Of a stretch of 64,000 bases of DNA, positions 55,130 through 64,000 are shown in pieces. Origin of the DNA: Saussurea involucrata (Eukaryota; Streptophyta; Magnoliopsida; Asterales; Asteraceae); contig CM066327.1 of NCBI GenBank assembly GCA_033807775.1, positions 74,220,795-74,284,794 on the forward strand, in the 5' to 3' direction. Under the pieces are notes generated by a model. That model did no database searches. It saw only the letters and a list, made by a program, of their open reading frames with translations, and was not told the origin of the DNA. The position numbers and the translations under genes were made by a program. The first letter of the stretch is position 1; each line of letters opens with the position of its first letter.

Positions 55130-57784
55130 TCACCACTTGATCTTCTCCTTGTTGGTTTTTGCATTTATGTAGGAGTGATGACAGAGTTCTTCTAACTCAT
55201 TGAGGTAGGCATATTTTAAGTGGGAAGGCAATGTCTTCAAATTCAAGTCAGGGGGATTTTTGGATGGTAGTTTGACATGTCTATCTTTGAAATCTAGCTG
55301 CTCAAAAGCTGCCAAGATCTCGTTACACTCATCCTCAAAAGTGTCATCACTCCCAGATTCAGAGTGCCCACTATCACTCCTCACCGTGGGAACTGTTTCA
55401 AGACGGTGGGTTCCATTAATCGAACTCAAAGCAAAACAGTCTTCGGTTTCCATATACTTGAGGGCCTTGAAGACATTGAAAGTTACCTCTTGGTCATTAA
55501 CCCGCATCGTGAGTTCTCCTTTGTGCACATCAATCAAAGTACGTCCGGTTGCAAGAAACGGACGCCCTAAGATGATTGGGATTTCTTTATCGGCCTCATA
55601 ATCTAGAACTAGAAAATCGGCGGGGAAGATAAATTTATCCACTTGGACCAAAACGTCTTCTATTTTTCCCTTGGGATAGGCAATGGACCGGTCGGCTAGT
55701 TGTAAAGTCACGGTTGTGGGTCTAGCCTCTCCAATACCTAATCTGTTAAAAATGGACAGCGGCATCAAATTGACACTAGCTCCTAAATCACAGAGTGCTT
55801 GACCTACTTCTTGTCCTCCTATTATGCATGGAATGGTGAAACTACCCGGGTCTTTCAACTTAGGTGGAATCTTGCTAGTAAGGAGTGCACTACATTCCTC
55901 GGTCAAAGCCACAGTTTCAAACTCACCCAACTTTCTCTTTTTGTTCAAAATATCCTTTAAAAATTTAACATAGCTTGGCATTTGCTCGAGAGCTTCTACC
56001 AAGGGTATGTTAATATGAAGTTGTTTAAAAATGTCTAAGAATTTTTTAAATTGAACATCGACATTTTTAGGCTTCATTCTTTGAGGAAAAGGGATACTTC
56101 GTGGGTCAATTTGAGTTTGCTGAGGTATTGGATTTGGAAAAGTAGGCTTTGGAACAGGTCCAAAAGTGGGAAGGTCAGGGATGTCGGTCCTCACTGTGGG
56201 GACCACAGTGACCTGAGGAGTGCCCACTGTGGGAACCACAGTGGGTACTCGAGGCGAATCATCAGACTCAAAAACGATATCTTTCAGATCCTTTCCACTC
56301 CTAAGAGTTATGGACTTGACATGTTCTGGTCCTTTTCCTATCACCCTAGCTTGTTCAGTATCACTAGGTAACGTTCCTGGTGGTCTATTCTTAACTTCAA
56401 CGGCTAGTTGTCCTACTTGAGTCTCTATATTTCTAATGGCTGCTTGAGTTTGATTCATAAAACCCTTGAGAATTGATTCAAGTGACTGTTGGGTCTCAGC
56501 GGGTTGAGTAGATCGTGGTTGGTATGGTTGTGAGGACTGCCCACTGTGATGTGGGGACTGCCCACTGTGATGTGGGGACTGCCTACTGTGATATGGGGAC
56601 TGCCCACTGTGATGTTGCTGAAATCCAGGGGGATTGTATGGTCTTTGCTGGATATGACTCGGCCCTTGGGGTTGGAGTCCTTGATTACCATACCAAGAGA
56701 AATTCGGATGATTTCTCCAACATGGATTATAAGTCTGTGAATAAGGGTTGTTCCTCGGATTGGTTCCTATAACATTAACAGATTCGGGATTTGCTGGGCA
56801 AAAATCAAAAACATGCTCTTCTCCACAGAGGGAGCAGTTTTCAGCGAGATGGGTTATGGAATTGACTTGGCCTCGATTTTGATTTAAAACGATTTTTGTC
56901 AAGGCCACTAATTGTGCATTCATGGTTTTGAGTGCTTCGGAATCGATGGTGTTGGTTTTTGGCATGGGTGCTTTAGGATTTGACCATTCGGTATTGTTGT
57001 TGGACACTTTTTCTAAGATTTGATATCCTTCGTTGTAGGTCATACTCGTAAATGTTCCACCAGCTGTTGCATCTAAGATGATTTTGGCTGCATTGGAAAG
57101 ACCATTGTAAAATGTCTCCAATTGAATGCAATGTGGGATGCCATGATGTGGGCACTTCCGAAGTAAATCTTTAAATCGTTCCCATGCATCCGAAACAGCC
57201 TCATCTTCCTCTTTCCTAAACAAAATTATATCATTTCGAAACCTAACATTCCTTGTTGGAGGAAAGTATTTTTGCAAAAATCTATCGGCAAGCTCTTGCC
57301 AAGTGGTTATCGAGTGAGGTGCATGTGCGTTCAGCCAAGACTTTGCCTTGTCCCTTAATGAAAAAGGGAAAAGCCTTAGTCTTAATGCCTCATCACTAAC
57401 ACCTTGCAACTGAAAGGAATCGGTCATTTCTATAAACGATTTTAAGTGTGAGTGCGGATCCTCAGATGGTGATCCTCCAAATTGACCCATGGCTTGGATC
57501 ATTTGAAACATCACCGGTTTGAGTTCAAAATGATTTGCAACAATATTGGGTCTTAAAATCCCGGAGCTTAAATCACCAACTCCGGAAGTAGCATAGTCCC
57601 GTATTTTTCGATCCTTGCTATCGGCAATTGTGATTGTGGTCTCCACTACAGGTGGCGGTATTGCAGCCATGTTCACAGTGGGGATCACAGGGGGTTGTCG
57701 ATTTCTGTTTCTGCGTCTTCTTCGAAAAGTTTTCTCTATTTCAAGATCGATTGGTAACAAAGGTTCGTGTTGTTGCCTTGGCAT
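55130..57784 (-). CDS. Gag-protease protein of D, fused to a pol tail
   Basis: 884 codons, intact. Residues 1-560 are gag: basic start, capsid block 105-235 (PSEDPHSHLKSF, RLRLFPFSLRDKAKSW, CPHHGIPHCIQ), zinc finger CSLCGEEHVFDFC 317-329, and HHSGQSP-type repeats 391-417. Protease has DLGAS at 666-670 and IILGRPFLATG at 737-747. At about residue 861 the sequence jumps in frame from the pre-RT region to the post-integrase region (junction near 55,200) and ends 23 residues later. The product could still build particles and process them. C's copy carries a frameshift and a stop in gag; D's has neither. Confidence 0.92.
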   Translation of the reverse strand: MPRQQHEPLLPIDLEIEKTFRRRRRNRNRQPPVIPTVNMAAIPPPVVETTITIADSKDRKIRDYATSGVGDLSSGILRPNIVANHFELKPVMFQMIQAMGQFGGSPSEDPHSHLKSFIEMTDSFQLQGVSDEALRLRLFPFSLRDKAKSWLNAHAPHSITTWQELADRFLQKYFPPTRNVRFRNDIILFRKEEDEAVSDAWERFKDLLRKCPHHGIPHCIQLETFYNGLSNAAKIILDATAGGTFTSMTYNEGYQILEKVSNNNTEWSNPKAPMPKTNTIDSEALKTMNAQLVALTKIVLNQNRGQVNSITHLAENCSLCGEEHVFDFCPANPESVNVIGTNPRNNPYSQTYNPCWRNHPNFSWYGNQGLQPQGPSHIQQRPYNPPGFQQHHSGQSPYHSRQSPHHSGQSPHHSGQSSQPYQPRSTQPAETQQSLESILKGFMNQTQAAIRNIETQVGQLAVEVKNRPPGTLPSDTEQARVIGKGPEHVKSITLRSGKDLKDIVFESDDSPRVPTVVPTVGTPQVTVVPTVRTDIPDLPTFGPVPKPTFPNPIPQQTQIDPRSIPFPQRMKPKNVDVQFKKFLDIFKQLHINIPLVEALEQMPSYVKFLKDILNKKRKLGEFETVALTEECSALLTSKIPPKLKDPGSFTIPCIIGGQEVGQALCDLGASVNLMPLSIFNRLGIGEARPTTVTLQLADRSIAYPKGKIEDVLVQVDKFIFPADFLVLDYEADKEIPIILGRPFLATGRTLIDVHKGELTMRVNDQEVTFNVFKALKYMETEDCFALSSINGTHRLETVPTVRSDSGHSESGSDDTFEDECNEILAAFEQLDFKDRHVKLPSKNPPDLNLKTLPSHLKYAYLNELEELCHHSYINAKTNKEKIKW

Positions 57785-57862
57785 GCAACACGAAAGGCTT
57801 AGAAATACGAGTTACTCGGGCTCGAACAAAAACTAATGTCTTGAGATTTAAAATCACGCCAG

Positions 57863-57880
57863 TCCCCGGCAACGGCGCCA
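57863..57880 (-). other. Primer binding site of D (tRNA-Asp)
   Basis: TGGCGCCGTTGCCGGGGA on the minus strand, six bases inside the LTR, identical to C. Confidence 0.92.
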
Positions 57881-57886
57881 AAAACT

Positions 57887-59480
57887 TGGTACATGCGAAA
57901 TGTGGTGCTTAAATCGCAGTGGTTTGCAAACTGTCCACAGTGGGGAGTGCAAGTGTACACTGTCCACTATGATCGTCACAGCAAGTAATAGTTGGTAAAA
58001 TACCAGAATCGAATCCACAGAGACTGGACAATCAAGACAATACGGTTCTCATGAGCTCCTTTTACAAGTTTCAACTAAAGAGGAAAATAATACTTGGTTT
58101 TGGTTTGGTAAAATAGCTACTTGAAACGATTTACTAAATGTTAAAAAGGAGGAATGTAGGTTGGATTTTCCCTAGATTTTATCTCAAATACTCGGTCCTT
58201 AGAGTGATCCTCGTATTTGTGGTGGACATTTTCGCTAGAAAAGCCCGGTTACAAAAATACTCACACCGTTAGATAAAAATCCCATACTCTTAGTACTTGT
58301 TGTTTTGTCAATGGTAATCTCTAAATGGACCTTTTCAGGCCTCGATGGAATGTGTAGAGACAAATACTCTAAGTGTTTTTAATACACAAATTAGCTTGCC
58401 TACTACTCCAGTGGGCAGAGATTAGCTCACTATGCCGACCTCACTTTCGTAAGTGTCATAAGAATTCTTTCGAATCCCCTAGCATCATTCAAGCTCGTGT
58501 CACTGCGTTCTACTCATTTCTAAGTTAAGAACTAGACTTTTAGATCCTTGCAAGTGATCGGCTTGTTCGCATCTTTGGGTAAATATCGAGAGTGAATGAC
58601 CAAAACAATAAATATTCTAAGTATAAAGATTACTCAAGCATTTTCTATAAAATCCAGGTACTTCTCCTTCCTACATCCCAAAGGATGCTTAGCCTAACAT
58701 TTCCGAAGTAAAGAAAACAAAAGATGAAGATTTGCACATAATAAAACTGAAAGTGGATTGAATAGTGCTCACAGTGGGGAACGAGAATTCGTCCCTGTCC
58801 ACTGTGCTTTACGAACTACAATTAACTAGGAAAGGAAATTACAGAAATTAAAGCTAAGTTAATGCAGTAATTAAAAGACTAAAACTAATGTGGTAGATGA
58901 GAGAAATTAAAGCTATCTAAACTTAAGATGATTGTAAGAATGCTAGATTGATACAATAAATGAACCCAAGTGCTCCTTTATATACTAGAGGAAAGACTTG
59001 GATATTACACAAAAGAGATGAGTCTTCCAATGGGTAAAAACTGCTGTATAATGGCAGAAATCAGCCCCTTGTGCAAACCTATTACCCAATGGATCCTTCT
59101 CCAAGTCAATTTCCAAGTACATAAAGGAGTACTTGTTGCAATCTTCTATGTAGATGTCATTTTGTACTTCCTCCAGCCATTTCCCTGCCAATGAACCTTC
59201 TTCTTCCAGAAAATTAGATCCCAACTAATAGTTTCTTTTGTCTTTCTTGATCAGCTCGAATAGTGGGCAGCCGGAGTGGGCACAACAGTGGTCACTGCAG
59301 GATAAAACGTGAAAAACACCCAAATTCCACCAAATAGTTCATTAAATACTATGGTTCACTCCTTTTGCTCATTTTCGAGAATTATAATAAGAATGGGGGT
59401 TTTTAGAAGTGAAATGGCTAAAATTGACAAAATAAAGTAGGAAAAACAAGGAAATAATAACTCTAAAAATAGAGTTATCA
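57887..59480 (-). repeat. 5' LTR of D (1,594 bp)
   Basis: The plus strand begins TGGTACATGCGAAATGTGG and ends AGAGTTATCA before the TSD ATGGG. TATA sequence at 58,976-58,984 on the minus strand. Confidence 0.95.
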
Positions 59481-59485
59481 ATGGG
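59481..59485. repeat. Target site duplication of D (right), ATGGG
   Basis: Pairs with 49,709-49,713. Confidence 0.95.
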
Positions 59486-59699
59486 CTTGCTAGAAACCTA
59501 TCATACGTCATTCTTCATGAGAAATCGATATTTCTCGAGTTTCTGAATGATTCTACTAGATTTGCGAACACTTGGTGTTTTTACTAAGTTTTGATCAATC
59601 AAATTGTTCAGTTTCAACAACCTTTGTTTGATAACTAGTGCCAACCAATAAGTGCATTAGGTTATTAGGTTTCTGATTCCCTTCAAGTTCCTTAAATCT

Positions 59700-60380
59700 C
59701 CCATTTGCCTTGCCCATTAAAAACTTGCTTTCTAAGAACTTGGCTTTGGGACAATAAACAATTTTATTGTTTGTGGGATTGTAGAATCGGTATATAAAAC
59801 AATTTATAGTATATTCTACAATATATGCATTTGGTAGATATTGGGTTGAGTTTATTTGAAGCTTATTGTCTTACATCAGCTTCATAAACCCACACCTTCA
59901 ACTAAGACTAAGGATGAAATTTTTTTCATACGAAATCTTATAAGGTGTCTTGTCTACCTTTTGGTTGGTGTTAAAAAGTACGGTTTACTTTAACTAGGGT
60001 AGAATTCCGAATTGATATAGGAATAGTACTTCTACTCATAGAGCAAAACATATTTAATAAGGTTTGGTTCATCCTTTCGGATGTACACAATTTCTACGAT
60101 GATCCAAGAGTTCTTGGTTTAGTTACTATCCTCATATATCAGAAAAGACTTTAATGGTCCTGCTGAGTTGTTTTCTTAATCTTCACTTTGAATCAACTTG
60201 AATTACATCAAATGCTTCATCTTTATGTTCCATAAACTTCAACAATTGAAATCGTCAGTGAAGGTATTATCTATCACCATATCTAGACTTGGTTTTGAGA
60301 GACCATATACATCAACATGTATCAATTCTAACAAAAAAAACTTTTTCTTCTTCTCTATGAATTAGAGAAAAGACCTATAT
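59700..60380 (-). pseudogene. Degenerate copia integrase of I
   Basis: Minus-strand reading across frames gives LELIHVDVYG-like core start, SERMNQTLLNMFCSMSRSTIPIS and KVDKTPYEIWYEKN-like, which are the integrase core end and C-terminal copia blocks. Many stops. Boundaries are approximate. Confidence 0.7.
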
Positions 60381-61034
60381 TCAACTTTATCAAGATCGCA
60401 TATATCAAATGAAAATATTTATATTTAGTTTAAAAAAAACACAGTTTTGAAATTTAGATATGCGTTTAATTTTCTTGATTAAGTTGACTATTTCATGTGT
60501 AGACTTGATTCAAATCACATTTGAGTCTTATGGTGTTTATATAGAATTATGTTTTAGAAGGGTTTTGAGATTCACTTTATTATTCAATTAAGAGAACTAT
60601 TTCTCGAAATAGAATAATTCATTTTGAATATGAATATAATCGTTTCCAAAACGGTTAAGTGAATTTCATTCAATCAATAAACATGTGACTGAAAAACAAT
60701 AATTTAGTCAAACTAAATTTAAACATTGTTCGAAACAAACTTGTTTAACAATACAAGCCATATGGTTTCATAATAAAATCTCCTATAAGCTTGGTACGCA
60801 ATCTTGCTTCCTTGCTTATATAGATCACCATTTTGCTTGTCTTTCAGTCATTTACCTTTCTTGATTATCTGTAACATATTACAAAAGTGAGTTCTATACT
60901 TAGTATCAAATACACAAGTGTAAGATAGAAAGGAAAAAGTTCTATCTTAAATATTGATACCTGAAGGACTTTCCTTCGTTAGAAAACGTTTATTTCTCAG
61001 AAGGACAATCTCCTCTTCTATGACCAATGTTGCC

Positions 61035-61455
61035 TCATCTATCATATGTAATTGTTACCATGGGAAGATTCCTTTCAGCAGTTTCTAGCATCGTATGCAA
61101 TTCTGGGACTGAAATCTTCTCGACGTCTATATTTAGATTCTCGACAAAAACATCAAATGCTTTGGTCAGAGATTTGAGGATCATATCTATGGCTCTCCCA
61201 TTGGAATAAGGATAGCCAAGTCTATCCAAATAGTCAAGGTGCGTCCTCATTTTGTGAATATGAGAGCTTACATATTGGTCTTTGTCCAATTGTATCGAAG
61301 CGTTCACGGACCATATACATTTGGTAATAATTTGGTAATCGGTTTACCATGTCAAATGCCCTCAGTGGAAACGTTTCCATTCTTTCTAGTAAGGATGGAA
61401 CCATGGTTTCAAGCACAAGACGTGATACATTGATTGAATCATCATTATGTTTCAA
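61035..61455 (-). pseudogene. Degenerate gag of I
   Basis: The frame 61,307-61,035 reads VSSHIHKMRTHLDYLDRLGYPYSN and ELHTMLETAERNLP, which is the copia gag (UBN2-type) pattern of a helix pair followed by a hinge. An overlapping upstream piece (61,455-61,234) in another frame belongs to the same gag, so a shift lies near 61,260. No zinc knuckle is seen. Confidence 0.72.
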
Positions 61456-61782
61456 TCAAGTATCGTTAGCTTCTATGGAGGTAAGAGGAGGTTCTTGAGG
61501 AATAGGTACGAGGAGTACGTATAATTTGTTTTCACGTCTGAGAACGCGTCTCAATGTTTTGAAAACAAATTGGGAAGTTCTGAGTGGTTAACTTTTCTTC
61601 CAAAAGAAAAGGTCTTAGGGATGTGTTAATTGTAGTGTTTGCATTTTAGGCCATCTACAAAATTTAACAAAGTTAATAAAGTATTTTCAATATTAATTTT
61701 TTAGCAAATTAATTACCCTTTAGTTTTCTAAAAACATTAATTTGCATAAAATCTAGGATCCAACGTTGCAAAACAAATGAAA

Positions 61783-62093
61783 CGGTTAGGTGACCTTTAT
61801 CCCGTCCGTTTAATCCAACAAGTTGGATAACGTTTATCGATTACATCGAATGTAATTCCTAGCGTTATGGGATCCTTAACAACTTGTTTTTTAATTGGCA
61901 TGTTTGATCCCATCTATGCCTTGGGTTTCTAATGCTTAGGTGACCTTTATCACAAAAGATTCTCAATCAAGTCATCCTACTTGAAACAACATGTGAAACT
62001 CACATCCATGCGGTTAGGTGACCTTTATCCCACAAAGACATAAGAATCACCTCATCCATCTCAAGACAATCCAAGTGGTTAGGTGACCTTTAT
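61783..62093. repeat. GGTTAGGTGACCTTTATCCC repeat in the leader of I
   Basis: The word AGGTGACCTTTATC occurs at about 61,787, 61,938, 62,015 and 62,080 with flanking similarity over about 65-80 bp. It lies between the primer site and gag. Confidence 0.8.
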
Positions 62094-62109
62094 CCCACAA
62101 GGGTGTCAT

Positions 62110-63327
62110 AGTGACGTATTGAGTGTTTCTCAAAAGGACGGCATATGACTTGCGTTTATAAAAAGGGATTTTAGATGTATTACAATTCTAGTTTTGTAAA
62201 CATTTTAGTATCATGTGATTTTGCATGCATTCAATAATACATGGTATTTAAATAAAATCTTACTACTCATCAAATGGTTCCTATTTAATAAAATTTCTAT
62301 TTTACCAACTAATGATCATAATAAGAACCATTTATAGTCTTTTAATAAAACACTTTTATTATTAGATTATGAATTTGTATGAGCTTTGAGATCTCCATTC
62401 AAACTCCTTCTATAAAACTCAAAATTTCAATTTTTGTCTTAAAACCATAGTACCATATTATTGCATGCATCCAATAATCAAGGTACTCTTTTTAAGAAAA
62501 GGAAACTATTTATCAAAATGAATAAATTTAAAATCTCCATTTTAAATAATTTGATTCAATTAAAAATCCAATTTTTTTTAAAGTTATGTCGTTTTTAAAT
62601 AAACAATCTTATATAAAACGTATTTGAACCAATTTGCATGTCATTGTTTTAAAATCTCCATTTTAAATATTGGTTGATATAAAATCTCTATTTTAAACTT
62701 GGTTAATTTAAAATCTAATTTTAAAATTTTTCGCTTCAACTTTAAACAATTTTAAATAAGCGCGTTTGAACCAATTTTATGTTCTTTACTAGCATACAAT
62801 ATCCTATATTTTAACGCATCAAAAATAACATAATCAACCATAAACATGCAAAAGAATGTGCATAAAACAAAGTCATTTCTAATGACATTTCTTGTGAGCC
62901 AAAACAAGAAATGCCAAGCCTATTCCTAAGGGACAAAATAAAAAATAAAAAAAACTTCAAGCTCCCACTTGCTTTAGCATCTCTATGCAATCAAGACATC
63001 AAACTCCATCTTCAAGCTCCATGTTGGCCTTCTTCTTGTTACATTTTATAAAAATAAAAATAAAAATAAAAAACTAGTTCTAAAAACTAATCTAATACTT
63101 ACAAAATGAACAAAAGAAACATGAAATAATAAAACCTATTTACTATTACAAACCAACATGAATAATAATAAAAAATTATAACAAATTTAAAGAAAACAAC
63201 ACAACAACCAACACATTGGTCCATGGCTTGTTTATGCACATATTACTCACAGATAACATAAAACAACACTTTTTTTTTGTTAGGCAACTTTTATGTAACA
63301 AAAATGCATGTTGAAATTTTGTTACAT

Positions 63328-63329
<2 letters not shown>
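62110..63329 (-). other. AT-rich leader of I
   Basis: Non-coding. AAAATCTCCATTTTAAA-like words recur near 62,527, 62,650 and 62,678. No gene or motif recognised. Confidence 0.5.

Positions 63330-63373
<44 letters not shown>
63330..63373. repeat. (AT)n microsatellite
   Basis: About 22 uninterrupted AT dinucleotides in the leader of I. Confidence 0.97.
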
Positions 63374-63378
<5 letters not shown>

Positions 63379-63500
63379 CAAACTAGTTGCCTAAAAGCAA
63401 TGTATGAACTTTTCATATAAAATGAAATTTTATCCATGGCTTCCAAAAACCATGTTTTATCCAAATAAAACTTATTTTTCTAATCATGCATTATAACATA

Positions 63501-63513
63501 GGCTCTGATACCA
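63501..63513 (-). other. Primer binding site of I (tRNA-iMet)
   Basis: The minus strand reads TGGTATCAGAGCC, two bases from the LTR end. Confidence 0.92.
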
Positions 63514-63515
63514 CT

Positions 63516-64000
63516 TGTTGGGATTTTATGTTCAAAACATGGGTTTCAAAAAACCATAAGAGGTAAAGTATTTTACGCAACGGAAGCAAAAATTTGAACA
63601 AAACATAAAACCATTTTATTCCCACCAAGGATCTTGTTACATGCATGAAAAGATAAAAGAGCAACATACAAAGAAAGTTCAAGATTACAACCTTTGAAGT
63701 CCTTTGGTTTCTCACGGGAGGTTGGATGTTGGTGATGAATGTAGAACCCAAAAGAGAGCTCCTCTAGCGGTATCCACCACAAGCAACGACACCTTTCGGA
63801 ATGCTAGTTCTTATTCTTCCAAGATGCAAAAATGGAACTTTGTATCCAAGACTACAAGAAAATGGATAGCAAAATAAACACCAAAACCACCATACTTGGT
63901 GGTTTCGGCCGAAAGGAGAAGGGAGGGAGAGAGTGAGAGCCAAAAATGATACTTTTGTTTTTACCAAGTAAGTCTCTTCCTTATACAAAACTAGAGACAA
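63516..64000 (-). repeat. 5' LTR of I, partial (window end)
   Basis: Starts TGTTGGGATTTTATG on the plus strand and matches 46,837-47,321 with about six differences, including one extra A. About 390 bp should continue beyond the window, followed by CTAAC. Confidence 0.93.

Larger units (their letters stand above)
49714..59480 (-). mobile_element. Element D: Athila derivative without RT-RNase H-integrase (9,767 bp)
   Basis: Two LTRs of exactly 1,594 bp differ at only about eight positions by eye. The tRNA-Asp primer site, polypurine tract and TSD are intact. Gag-protease is one open frame of 884 codons and the env-position frame is open for 558 codons. The segment corresponding to C 20,151-22,684 (about 2.5 kb) is missing, so D cannot reverse-transcribe or integrate on its own, yet it moved recently. 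It is a sibling of C with the same strand orientation. Confidence 0.95.
46837..64000 (-). mobile_element. Element I: copia element, minus strand, with wrecked pol
   Basis: The 3' LTR is at 46,837-47,711 and the 5' LTR starts at 63,516 and leaves the window. Minus-strand order: LTR, primer site, leader, gag remnant, integrase remnant, (D inserted), RT/RNase H remnant, long 3' region, polypurine tract, LTR. The coding region is full of stops and shifts, while the 485 bp of LTR visible on both sides differ at only about six positions. CTAAC (46,832-46,836) is the predicted TSD. Confidence 0.85.

Overview
This window is plant nuclear DNA made almost entirely of nested transposable elements. I see no intact host gene, no tRNA or rRNA gene and no prokaryotic feature. 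The evidence is plant-type Ty1/copia and Ty3/gypsy polyproteins, primer binding sites matching initiator tRNA-Met and tRNA-Asp, an Athila-lineage gypsy pair, a chromodomain gypsy element and a PIF/Harbinger-like DNA transposon with TTA duplications. The host is probably a eudicot; Asteraceae is a guess from general element style and is not demonstrated.

Left cluster (1-27,055). Element A (copia, only its 3' part in view, LTR 4,099-4,412) sits inside the integrase of B (SIRE-like copia, + strand, LTR 8,896-9,853). B sits in the leader of K (minus strand, 5' LTR 11,013-11,336). K sits in the 3' LTR of L (SIRE-like copia, minus strand). L's long 3' accessory reading frame is split by C, a 12.2 kb Athila element (14,794-26,963, minus strand) with two LTRs, a TCTAC target duplication, a tRNA-Asp primer site, gag-pol and a post-pol env-position frame. 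A short piece of L follows to about 27,055.

Middle (27,056-43,389). J, an 80 bp scrap of copia protease, is interrupted by F (copia, + strand). F's 5' LTR, primer site, gag, coiled-coil linker, protease, integrase, RT and RNase H are visible, but it is degenerate. E, a chromodomain gypsy element (32,461-40,735, minus strand, TSD GTATT), lies between F's integrase and RT. E is one continuous 1,523-codon frame broken by only two stop codons.

Right cluster (43,390-64,000). G (LTR plus leader, relative of K but on the opposite strand) interrupts F's 3' region. G is in turn interrupted by H (PIF/Harbinger-like, 44,751-45,928) and by I (old-looking copia, minus strand, LTRs at 46,837 and 63,516). 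I contains D, a 9.8 kb Athila sibling of C (49,714-59,480, TSD ATGGG). D has lost RT, RNase H and integrase but keeps an open gag-protease frame and a nearly open env-position frame.

By eye, LTR-pair divergence rises in the order D (about 0.5%), E (about 0.6%), I (about 1.2%), C (about 1.5%), which agrees with the nesting. Two themes stand out. D and I look recently mobile although their own pol is deleted or wrecked, so they were probably moved in trans. Several unrelated families here each carry their own short, often palindromic word repeated through LTRs, untranslated regions and linker-coding DNA: CCCACTGTG in Athila C/D, TCAGAATTCTGA in F, TCAGCGA in B/L, CCTCTGCCGA in A, CCGG words in K/G, and TCGCAA/TTGCGA in E.
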